From assembly GCA_903933995.1 (NCBI GenBank), contig CAIZMD010000584.1, positions 1 through 22,845 of the forward strand: 22,845 nt of DNA. Direction: 5' to 3'. The first letter of the stretch is position 1. The number at the start of each line of letters is the position of its first letter. The notes below the pieces were generated by a model. It searched no databases and was not told the DNA's origin. It worked only from the letters and a program-made list of their open reading frames with translations. Position numbers and translations under genes: made by a program. This document shows positions 5,992-12,967 of the stretch, in pieces. Origin of the DNA: an uncultured Bacteroidota bacterium. Its GTDB lineage: Bacteria; Bacteroidota; Bacteroidia; Chitinophagales; Chitinophagaceae.

Positions 5992-7911
5992 TTAATTGGG
6001 CAGTTTCACTGTAAAAGTACTGCCCTCTCCTTTTGCACTCTCAATCAAAAGTACACCACCTTGTTTTTGTAAGAGGTCTCTACAAAGTATTAGACCAAAT
6101 CCACTACCCTTTTCTTGAAGGGTTCCAGTTCTAGTAAAGTATTTCTGTGCATTTACTTTTTGTAAGATCTCTTCACTCATCCCAATTCCAGAATCCTTGA
6201 TGTGAACATAGGAATGTGTATCATCCTGTGCAAAGCTGATTTCAATTCTACCGTCAAGTGGGGTGAATTTAATGGCATTGGTAATCAGGTTACGGAAAAT
6301 AATTTTAATCATTTCTTTTTCCGCCATGATATTGCAATCAGAAGAAGTATTGTTGATGAACTTGATTCGTTTGCGCATCAGTGCAATCTTTTGCTCTAAG
6401 TGCATGCCGTTCATTAACTCGTATACATTGATATCAGATTTCTCCAATTCCTTACCCGTAATCTGACTCTTTAACCAACCCAATAAATTATCCAGTAAAC
6501 CAGTAGTATTAATATACTGGGTCTCTAATTGCTCTAACAAAGTCTTGGATTCTTCCTCGGTAAGAGCCCCTTTGTTAATCAGGGATAAAATGGTTTGTGT
6601 ATTGGTAATAGGATTACGTAAGTCATGAGAAATAATGGACAACAATTTATCCTTGGTCCGATTATCTTCTTCCAACAATTGGTTTTTGGAATAAATTTCT
6701 TTGTTCAATTTATCCAGCGAAGAAGCATTTTCTTCAATGATGGCATTTTGTTTTGTCAATCGCTGAGAAAGGTATTTCTGCTTACGATAACTAATAAAAG
6801 TAAAAATTACCAACAGGGCCATGACCACCAACATAAGACTACCTACTGCAATAACCAGTAATTGACCACTGGCTCTTTTATTGGCTTTTTCTTTTTCGCT
6901 TTCTGCTGTTAATTTCTGTAACTCTTTGTCCTTTACAATTTCAATAAAATTACTGGCGTACTGGGTTTCATTTTCATTCTTGGTAACCAACACACTAATT
7001 AAAGTATCCTGCCAAGCAGAAGTATGTGGTAAGTCTCCCGAACGCTGGTACTGTTGTCTAATCAGCGTGGCTGTCTTGGTCATCAAATTATACGCCCCAG
7101 ATAACACCGCACAGGAATAAGCCGATTTGGCTAGTTCAATAGCTTCAGTATTTCTTTGTTGTTGCACCAATATTTCTGCCAATTGAATATTATTAGAAGC
7201 CATTCCATAATGGTCATTCAACAACATGTCTAGAGATAGAGAATTCTGAAAATAAGCCCTTGCTGTGGCTGTATCATTCTTAACCCTTGCCAATAATCCA
7301 AGGTTATAAAATGCTTTTTTCTGACCATACACATATTTCTCTTTCAAGCTAATCTGTAAGGCTTCTTTTAACAAGGATTCTGCCCTTGGATAATTTTTAC
7401 GCTTGGTTTCAATCAGACCAATACTGTTCTTGATATTGGCAATTTCTTTTTTGTTGCCTTTTCTAATAGAGATTTCTAGAGATTCCGTACTAATGCGCAA
7501 TGCCTCGTCTAATTTGCCTTCTTCTGCATAATACCCGGCTAATTGATTATTGATCCGCACCAAATTGATGCTGTCTTCATGAAGACTACTATTTTCCAAA
7601 GCCATTTGGTAAATACCCAAAGCTCGTTTGGAAAACCCATTCTGTTGATAAATACCCGCTTCATAAAAATAAGCAGTTGATAACCCCTGATGATATTGGA
7701 ACCGCATAGAAAGGTTCTTAGTAGAATCAAGCAACTTTAGTGCTTGGTTCACTTTAGAACGCTTCATATTAAAAGCGGCTTGGTTTAGAGAATCAATAAA
7801 ATGGAAAATGGTATCATTGCTGGCTTCTAATTGTTCTCCTTTTTGGGCAAACAGCAGGCAGGGAATCATTGCCAATAGGACCAGTAAATGTACCCTGCGG
7901 TTTCTCATCAA
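5992..7911 (-). CDS. TPR-containing membrane sensor histidine kinase
   Basis: A 639-residue protein. A signal peptide (1-22, ending CLLFAQ) is followed by a periplasmic helical region of tetratricopeptide-like repeats (about 35-330, with the NxIGxIxxKxxxYxxAE pattern). A single membrane helix lies at about 350-374 and a coiled-coil linker to about 420. The HisKA domain has phospho-acceptor His429 in SHDLRNP. The C-terminal ATPase domain shows the N-box (NLITNAIKFT), DSGIGM and GSGFGLIL motifs, so the kinase looks active. There is no receiver or DNA-binding domain and no cognate regulator next to it. Kinases of this TPR design are common in Bacteroidota and probably sense a protein or envelope signal. 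It lies 76 bases behind the acyl-CoA dehydrogenase, possibly in one transcript. Confidence 0.93.
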   Translation of the reverse strand: MMRNRRVHLLVLLAMIPCLLFAQKGEQLEASNDTIFHFIDSLNQAAFNMKRSKVNQALKLLDSTKNLSMRFQYHQGLSTAYFYEAGIYQQNGFSKRALGIYQMALENSSLHEDSINLVRINNQLAGYYAEEGKLDEALRISTESLEISIRKGNKKEIANIKNSIGLIETKRKNYPRAESLLKEALQISLKEKYVYGQKKAFYNLGLLARVKNDTATARAYFQNSLSLDMLLNDHYGMASNNIQLAEILVQQQRNTEAIELAKSAYSCAVLSGAYNLMTKTATLIRQQYQRSGDLPHTSAWQDTLISVLVTKNENETQYASNFIEIVKDKELQKLTAESEKEKANKRASGQLLVIAVGSLMLVVMALLVIFTFISYRKQKYLSQRLTKQNAIIEENASSLDKLNKEIYSKNQLLEEDNRTKDKLLSIISHDLRNPITNTQTILSLINKGALTEEESKTLLEQLETQYINTTGLLDNLLGWLKSQITGKELEKSDINVYELMNGMHLEQKIALMRKRIKFINNTSSDCNIMAEKEMIKIIFRNLITNAIKFTPLDGRIEISFAQDDTHSYVHIKDSGIGMSEEILQKVNAQKYFTRTGTLQEKGSGFGLILCRDLLQKQGGVLLIESAKGEGSTFTVKLPN

Positions 7912-7987
7912 AAAATTGCTTAGCCGCTAAGATACTCAACTTTCAAATACAACCAACTCAAGTAAACAGCTTGATGGAATTATGCAA

Positions 7988-9127
7988 CTATTGTAAAATT
8001 TCTCTGGCTATCACCAGTTTCTGAATTTCAGAAGTTCCTTCTCCAATGGTACAGAGTTTGGCATCCCTATAAAACTTCTCAACCGGAAAGTCTTTGGTAT
8101 AACCATAACCACCAAATATTTGAACCGCATCATTGGCAATTTTTACAGCTGCTTCACTGGCTTGGTATTTGGCCATGGCACCTTCTTTGGTAACTGGTAG
8201 ATGCCGCTGTTTTAGGTCACAGCATTGGGCTATGAGCAATTCCGAAGCCATGATCTCAGTTGCCATATCGGCCAACTTAAAACTAATGCCTTGAAAAGAA
8301 CTAATGGGCTTGTCAAACTGATGACGTTCTTGTGCGTATTTTAAAGCCGCTTCATAAGCTCCTTTGGCAATACCCAAAGCCAAGGCAGCAATAGAAATTC
8401 TACCTCCGTCTAAGATTTTTAAGGACTGTCTAAATCCATCGCCCACTGGGCCCAAACGATGACTATCTGGAATTCTGCAATCCGTGAAAATCATTTCTGT
8501 GGTTTCACTGGCGCGCATCCCCAATTTGTTTTCTTTTTTGCCTGCTTGAAAACCTGGTCTACCCCTATCTACCACAAAAGCCGTAGCATTTCCACTAGTT
8601 CTAGGTTCTCCAGTTCTGCAAATGACAACTGCCAAATTTCCTGACAAGCCATGGGTAATCCAGCATTTGGTACCATTCAACACCCAATCATCCCCGTCTT
8701 TAACAGCAGTAGTTTGCATGTTTCCAGCATCACTACCCGTATTGGGTTCAGTTAATCCCCAGGCACCAATCCACTCACCGCTTGCCAATTTGGGCAACCA
8801 GTTTGTTTTTTGTTCCTCTGTTCCAAAACTAAGGATATGGTTGGTACACAATGAATTATGGGCCGCCATACTCAAGCCAATGGAACCACAAACCTTGGCA
8901 ATTTCTTGAATGGCTACATTGTATTCAAAATAGCTCAGACCCGCACCACCATATTCATGGGGAACCAGCATACCCATTAGACCTAGTTTACCCATTTCAT
9001 GAAATAGGCTTACTGGAAATGTTTGGGACTCATCCCATTCCATTACATGGGGAGCAATATGCTTTTTGGCAAAATCTCGGGCAGTAATTGCCACTTGTTG
9101 GGTGATTTCTGTTGCGGCAAAGTTCAT
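7988..9127 (-). CDS. Acyl-CoA dehydrogenase (short/medium-chain type)
   Basis: A 379-residue flavoenzyme that oxidises acyl-CoA to trans-2-enoyl-CoA in fatty-acid or branched-chain amino-acid breakdown, passing electrons to ETF. N-terminal helices, the FAD-binding WGLTEPNTGSDAG (123-135), the beta domain (CWITHGLSGNLAVVICRT), and C-terminal helices are all present. The catalytic base is Glu363 in GEGTSEIQ, the position used by butyryl- and medium-chain dehydrogenases. QIFGGYGYTKDFPVEKFYRDAK is the family signature. Chain-length preference cannot be fixed from sequence. It has its own promoter (9223-9253) and a leader of about 90 nt with a strong hairpin, so it is probably not simply part of the upstream operon. 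Confidence 0.95.
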   Translation of the reverse strand: MNFAATEITQQVAITARDFAKKHIAPHVMEWDESQTFPVSLFHEMGKLGLMGMLVPHEYGGAGLSYFEYNVAIQEIAKVCGSIGLSMAAHNSLCTNHILSFGTEEQKTNWLPKLASGEWIGAWGLTEPNTGSDAGNMQTTAVKDGDDWVLNGTKCWITHGLSGNLAVVICRTGEPRTSGNATAFVVDRGRPGFQAGKKENKLGMRASETTEMIFTDCRIPDSHRLGPVGDGFRQSLKILDGGRISIAALALGIAKGAYEAALKYAQERHQFDKPISSFQGISFKLADMATEIMASELLIAQCCDLKQRHLPVTKEGAMAKYQASEAAVKIANDAVQIFGGYGYTKDFPVEKFYRDAKLCTIGEGTSEIQKLVIAREILQ

Positions 9128-9147
9128 GGACTGGTTTTAAAATAGAT

Positions 9148-9188
9148 GAAGGTTGCCGAAACCAAGCAATCGTTATCCGGCAACCTTC
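9148..9188 (-). promoter_or_regulatory. Leader hairpin in acyl-CoA dehydrogenase mRNA
   Basis: A perfect 11-bp inverted repeat GAAGGTTGCCG / CGGCAACCTTC with a 19-base loop. It lies between the predicted transcription start (near 9219) and the ATG at 9127. No T-run follows it in the leftward direction, so it is not a simple terminator. It could be a regulatory or stabilising RNA structure or an operator. Confidence 0.5.
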
Positions 9189-9222
9189 TGAAAAATAAAC
9201 TAGCGTTAGTTAGTTTTCGATG

Positions 9223-9253
9223 CAAATGTAGGGGATTTTTATTTCCACCCAAA
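9223..9253 (-). promoter_or_regulatory. Promoter of acyl-CoA dehydrogenase gene
   Basis: On the leftward strand TTTG (9253-9250), a 19-bp spacer, then TACATTTG (9230-9223). Both halves and the spacing match the Bacteroidota consensus, the best match in the window. It lies just beyond the end of the upstream HhH gene. Confidence 0.7.
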
Positions 9254-9256
9254 TTT

Positions 9257-10042
9257 TTAATCTTTTTTTTCGGGGCCCTGATTCAGCGTCAAAAATGGCT
9301 TCATTAATTGAAAAAGGGAATCCTTAATACCATAGGTTTTGCCTACCTGATCAATGGATTGGAAGCCCCCCATCTTGTCTCTGAACTTGACAATTCTTGC
9401 TGCCAATACTTCTCCAATACCAGGAAATTTCATCCAAGCTTCCGTGTCTGCTAAATTAATGTCAATGGGCGGGAGGTTCCAATTTTTATGAGGCTTTATC
9501 TTGACACTATCCTGAACAGGTGCGGCTTTCCAAACCAGTGTTTCTTTTTTGCCTTCGGCGATGGCTGCTGGAATTTGTACATATGGAATCAGCAAATCTG
9601 CTTCTGTTGGTTTTAATCCCCAAATCTTGCGCAGGTCTTCTGGTTTTCTAAACCTACCTCCTTTTTGTAGATAGTGCTGAATAGTCAAAATGGTCTTATC
9701 CCTAAGTCCCAGTTCCTGCCATTTCGCTTGGCTAATGGTATTAGGATCAAAAGGAAAATAATGCGCCACCCTGGTAGGGGCATCACTTGAAAAACGGTTA
9801 TGATCGGGTCTTGCTATTCCTGATCCAGATGTATTGTTTGTAGCTGCCGCATCGCCGTAGGCATAACTATTAGCCCTTGATGGATTAGCTTGAGATGCTT
9901 GGGGTTGGGGCAAAGATATCTTGAGCGGTTTTTCTGGAAAAAACAGCGGTAAAGTCCAAAACAGCACCATCAATAAACACAATAGCAGGATTGCCAGTCT
10001 TTCTCTACTGGTGAACCTGAAAAAAGATTTCAGTTTTTCCAT
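9257..10042 (-). CDS. ComEA-like helix-hairpin-helix membrane-anchored protein
   Basis: A 261-residue protein. A cytoplasmic basic start is followed by one membrane helix (about 16-36, AILLLCLLMVLFWTLPLFF) and a low-complexity Ala/Ser/Asn linker. Two helix-hairpin-helix-type units follow: FPFDPNTISQAKWQELGLRDKTI... and the clearer INLADTEAWMKFPGIGEVLAARI. HhH units bind DNA without sequence specificity; ComEA uses them to take up DNA. A link to competence is possible but unproven, and similar proteins are widespread in Bacteroidota. It starts 21 bases after the MBL-fold gene with AAAGGG before the ATG, so the two are probably co-transcribed. A short inverted repeat (CCCTTTTT/AAAAAGGG, 10047-10063) lies in the gap. 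Confidence 0.85.
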   Translation of the reverse strand: MEKLKSFFRFTSRERLAILLLCLLMVLFWTLPLFFPEKPLKISLPQPQASQANPSRANSYAYGDAAATNNTSGSGIARPDHNRFSSDAPTRVAHYFPFDPNTISQAKWQELGLRDKTILTIQHYLQKGGRFRKPEDLRKIWGLKPTEADLLIPYVQIPAAIAEGKKETLVWKAAPVQDSVKIKPHKNWNLPPIDINLADTEAWMKFPGIGEVLAARIVKFRDKMGGFQSIDQVGKTYGIKDSLFQLMKPFLTLNQGPEKKD

Positions 10043-10063
10043 ATGTCCCTTTTTAAAAAAGGG

Positions 10064-10840
10064 TTACAAACGCAGTTCTAGGCCATCATAGGCCAATTGT
10101 ATATGGGGAGGAAGTTCTTGATTAATGGTGTCATTCAAACCCAACTGATGACTAATATGGGTAAAATACACTTCTGGAATTTCTAATTCATTTGCCAGAT
10201 CAACTGCTTCTTGCAGGGTAAAATGAGAAATATGGGCTTCTTTTCTAAGGGCATTTAAAACCAAGACTTTTGAACCCCTGATCAGCGCCTTCTGATCTTC
10301 TTCAATTCTATTGGCATCTGTGATATAAGTAAAGTCTCCAAACCTAAAACCAAAAACGGGCATTTTGTGGTGATACACTAAAATGGGTTGCACCGGAATA
10401 TCTCCAATGACAAAGGGATTTTCGTCAATAGTAATCAGGTTCAGCTCTGGCACACCAGGATATTTCTTGTCTGCAAATGCATAATAAAAATCTCTTTTTA
10501 CGGCTTCTTCTGTAAGAGAATTGGCGTAAATATCCATGGCTTTTTGACTAAAGAAATTAAAAGCTCGGATATCGTCCAGACCAGCCATATGGTCTTTATG
10601 CGGATGTGTAAATAATACCGCGTCTAGTCTGCGCGTGTGGGTGCGCAACATTTGGTATCTAAAATCTGGGGTTGTGTCTACAATCAAACTGGTTTTGTTT
10701 GATTGCACCAAGATGCTGCTTCTTAAACGATTATCCTTGGGATTCTTAGAAGTACAAACCGTACAATCACATCCAATCATGGGGATTCCGGTACTAGTAC
10801 CTGTTCCCAAAAATTGTATGTGCAGAGAAGGAATAGACAT
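10064..10840 (-). CDS. MBL-fold metallohydrolase, PhnP-like
   Basis: A 258-residue metallo-beta-lactamase-fold hydrolase. The metal motif is THPHKDH (His79, His81, Asp83, His84), with downstream His residues in YHHK and the C-terminal THISHQ. A CxCxxC cluster (Cys24, Cys26, Cys29) near the N-terminus matches the structural zinc site of PhnP, a cyclic phosphodiesterase. The family likely hydrolyses phosphodiesters; in Bacteroidota the substrate is not established and there are no phn genes nearby, so I give no gene symbol. A TAnnTTTG motif ends only 4 bases before the ATG, suggesting a leaderless message. The next gene downstream is the HhH protein. Confidence 0.9.
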   Translation of the reverse strand: MSIPSLHIQFLGTGTSTGIPMIGCDCTVCTSKNPKDNRLRSSILVQSNKTSLIVDTTPDFRYQMLRTHTRRLDAVLFTHPHKDHMAGLDDIRAFNFFSQKAMDIYANSLTEEAVKRDFYYAFADKKYPGVPELNLITIDENPFVIGDIPVQPILVYHHKMPVFGFRFGDFTYITDANRIEEDQKALIRGSKVLVLNALRKEAHISHFTLQEAVDLANELEIPEVYFTHISHQLGLNDTINQELPPHIQLAYDGLELRL

Positions 10841-10844
10841 AGAA

Positions 10845-10852
10845 CAAATCTA
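10845..10852 (-). promoter_or_regulatory. Putative -7 element of the MBL hydrolase gene
   Basis: Leftward strand TAGATTTG, then four bases (TTCT), then the start codon. This spacing would put the transcription start at or next to the ATG. An inverted repeat CAGCT/AGCTG (10865-10882) lies just upstream, near the -33 region, where no consensus TTTG is seen. Confidence 0.4.
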
Positions 10853-10903
10853 AACCATAATCTGCAGCTTTATAAATAGCTGAAATAATTTAGGTGACTG
10901 ACC

Positions 10904-11179
10904 TTATTCTTCAATAACTGCAGACTGCTTAATCAAAGAGTCATAGAGCTTCTGAGATTCTAAAGTGAGTTTATCGTAGTCAATATTTAATTGGGGAATC
11001 AATTCTATCAAAGTGTTGATTCTTCCTTCTGTATTGAGGAACTTATTCAGTACCACTACTTTGCGTGCTTCTAGTAAACACCAGCCGCTTTGGAAAGTAC
11101 CACGCTCATATCTAACCACATAGGAGGATTCACCAAGTATGTCTTCCAGTTTGTCAACCGTTGATTGTGTGTATTTCAT
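10904..11179 (-). CDS. Conserved protein of unknown function, 91 residues
   Basis: A small soluble protein with no signal peptide or membrane segment. The central stretch VRYERGTFQSGWCLLEARKVVVLNKF, flanked by EGRINTLIEL, looks strongly constrained, and I recall similar short proteins in many Bacteroidota, all uncharacterised. The pattern suggests a small alpha/beta fold. It has a good Shine-Dalgarno sequence (AAGGAG, 7-8 bases before the ATG), unusual in this window, and a putative promoter upstream (11213-11220). It sits 104 bases behind porX and 63 bases ahead of the MBL hydrolase. I assign no function. Confidence 0.8.
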   Translation of the reverse strand: MKYTQSTVDKLEDILGESSYVVRYERGTFQSGWCLLEARKVVVLNKFLNTEGRINTLIELIPQLNIDYDKLTLESQKLYDSLIKQSAVIEE

Positions 11180-11212
11180 AGTTTTCTCCTTAACCCTTAA
11201 ATCAGGCTAGTT

Positions 11213-11220
11213 CAAAAATA
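11213..11220 (-). promoter_or_regulatory. Putative -7 element of the 91-residue protein gene
   Basis: Leftward strand TATTTTTG, with TTTG at 11240-11237 as -33 (16-bp gap, shorter than usual). Predicted start near 11209, leader about 30 nt. Confidence 0.4.
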
Positions 11221-11249
11221 AGTCAGTGCCTGCTGCCAAAGGCTTTCAG

Positions 11250-11258
11250 TTATCCACA
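11250..11258 (+). other. Single consensus DnaA box
   Basis: TTATCCACA, an exact match to the strong DnaA box, lies in the gap between porX and the 91-residue gene. No second box, AT-rich unwinding region or origin gene is near, so it is not an origin; it may be chance. Confidence 0.3.
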
Positions 11259-11283
11259 ACCGGTGGCAAATTATTGGCCTGGC

Positions 11284-12840
11284 TTATTTACTCTCCATTT
11301 TGATGACCGGGACAATCATTTCCTCTAAACTAACTCCTCCGTGCTGGAATGTATTCTTATAATAGTTGACGTAGTGGTTGTAATTGTTGGGATAGCAGAG
11401 AAATCCGTCTTCCTTGGCAAAAATAAAGCTGGAATTGATGGTTGGAATGGGTAATCCCGCTTCTTTGGGATCTTTAAAGGCCAAAACATCCCTGGGTTCA
11501 AAATTCAGGTTACGCCCATGTTTATACCGCAAATTGGTGGTGGTTTGCTTGTCCCCAATCACTTTATGGGGCGTTTTTACCCGCACGGATCCATGGTCTG
11601 TGGCCAAGACCAATTTCAATTTTTTATCCGCAATTCTTTTTAATGCCTGATTCAAAGGACTGTGTTCAAACCAACTGCGTGTAATGCTTCTATAGCTTAC
11701 TTCATCACTGGCCAGTTCTTTCAACACTTCCATTTCTGTTCTAGCGTGTGAGAGCATGTCTACAAAATTGTAGACAATCACATTAATATCGTTCTGCAAC
11801 AGATTGTGAATATTATTGACCAATTGTTGGCCATCTTGGTGGTTCACAATTTTATGATAGCTAAATTTCAAATGTTCTTTTTTCAATCGCTTTAGCTGGG
11901 CCCTAAAAAAGTCTTCTTCGTGTAAATTTTTTCCGCCTTCTTCTTCGTCATTTTTCCAAAGACCTGGAAATTGTTTTTCAATTTCAAGGGGCATCATACC
12001 TGCAAAAATGGCGTTCCTACAATACTGTGTGGCCGTGGGTAAAATACTATAAAAAGATTCCTCTTCTTGAATGCGAAAATTTTCTGCAAATATGGGTTCA
12101 ATAGCTTTCCACTGGTCAAAACGCAAATTGTCTATGAGTATGAAAAACAGTGGGGTTCCGGGCTCTGCATGGGGCAATACTTTGAACTGAAACAAGTGAT
12201 GACTCATGATGGGTGAATCGGCCGATTTGGGGTTTACCCAAGAAGCATAGTTTTTGGAAATAAACTTGAAAAAAGCTGTATTGGCTTCTTGTTTTTGGGT
12301 ATTAAAAACTTCCTGCATTTCTGGACTATCACTCTTTTCCATTTCCAGTTCCCAGTGCACCAAGCGCTTGTAAATTTCCATCCACTCATGATGGTTAGGA
12401 TTGTCACTAAGGGCCATGAATAATTCCCTAAAATTCTGCTGATAAGAAGTAGTAGTTTTTTCTGCTACCAATCGTTTATTGTCAATGAGTTTTTTTAAAC
12501 TCAACAAGACTTGATTGGGATTCACTGGCTTTATCAAATAATCGCTGATCTGACTTCCAATGGCTTCATCCATCAGGTTCTCTGTTTCATTCTTGGTAAT
12601 CAAAACAATGGGCAATTGCCTATTGATGGCTTTGATTCTGGTTAGGGTTTCTAGACCGGTAATCCCGGGCATGGACTCATCCATGAGTACCACGTCTACA
12701 TAATTGGATTTTACATATTCCAACGCGTCAAAACCATTGGTCATGGTCACCACTTCATATCCCTTATGTTCTAAAAACATTTTTTGAGACTGCAGACTTT
12801 CAATCTCATCATCTACCCAGAGTATCTTTGCTACCGACAT
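11284..12840 (-). CDS. porX: PorX-type response regulator with PglZ domain
   Basis: A 518-residue protein with the PorX architecture. An N-terminal receiver (1 to about 120) has acidic Asp10/Asp11, phospho-acceptor Asp54 in LMDESMPG, Thr82 and Lys104. A helical linker is followed by a C-terminal PglZ/alkaline-phosphatase-like domain (about 215-518). Candidate metal and catalytic residues there are Asp237, Thr271, Asp361, His365, Asp415, His416 and His500. In Porphyromonas gingivalis PorX works with the kinase PorY and a sigma factor to control type IX secretion genes, and the PglZ domain acts as a zinc phosphodiesterase. No porY is in this window. The start has no alternative, and a TAnnTTTG motif ends 4 bases before the ATG. 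The lipid A operon diverges on the other side. Confidence 0.92.
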   Translation of the reverse strand: MSVAKILWVDDEIESLQSQKMFLEHKGYEVVTMTNGFDALEYVKSNYVDVVLMDESMPGITGLETLTRIKAINRQLPIVLITKNETENLMDEAIGSQISDYLIKPVNPNQVLLSLKKLIDNKRLVAEKTTTSYQQNFRELFMALSDNPNHHEWMEIYKRLVHWELEMEKSDSPEMQEVFNTQKQEANTAFFKFISKNYASWVNPKSADSPIMSHHLFQFKVLPHAEPGTPLFFILIDNLRFDQWKAIEPIFAENFRIQEEESFYSILPTATQYCRNAIFAGMMPLEIEKQFPGLWKNDEEEGGKNLHEEDFFRAQLKRLKKEHLKFSYHKIVNHQDGQQLVNNIHNLLQNDINVIVYNFVDMLSHARTEMEVLKELASDEVSYRSITRSWFEHSPLNQALKRIADKKLKLVLATDHGSVRVKTPHKVIGDKQTTTNLRYKHGRNLNFEPRDVLAFKDPKEAGLPIPTINSSFIFAKEDGFLCYPNNYNHYVNYYKNTFQHGGVSLEEMIVPVIKMESK

Positions 12841-12844
12841 AATC

Positions 12845-12852
12845 CAAACGTA
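12845..12852 (-). promoter_or_regulatory. Putative -7 element of porX
   Basis: Leftward strand TACGTTTG, then four bases (GATT), then the porX ATG. The same 4-base spacing is seen for the MBL hydrolase gene and implies a leaderless transcript. No clear -33 TTTG is present, so a further upstream promoter cannot be excluded. Confidence 0.4.
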
Positions 12853-12898
12853 TTGAGTAAAATTATTTTATTAAGTGGCCCTAAAACTATTTGAATCT

Positions 12899-12927
12899 TT
12901 TGATTCGTCAGGGTATTTGTACTTTTG
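12899..12927 (+). promoter_or_regulatory. Putative promoter of the HD gene / lpx operon
   Basis: TTTG at 12899-12902, a 17-bp gap, and TACTTTTG at 12920-12927. The -7 match is perfect and the spacer slightly short. Transcription would start near 12931, about 37 bases before the ATG. An AAGGAG at 12938 is too far (24 bases) from the start codon to serve as a normal ribosome site. Confidence 0.5.
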
Positions 12928-12967
12928 CAGACAGCCTAAGGAGTTGATTTAACAATTCAGCAACAGC

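Noticed and set aside
11250..11258. DnaA box as part of a replication origin
   Set aside because: Only one box, with no AT-rich unwinding element and no dnaA or other origin genes nearby.
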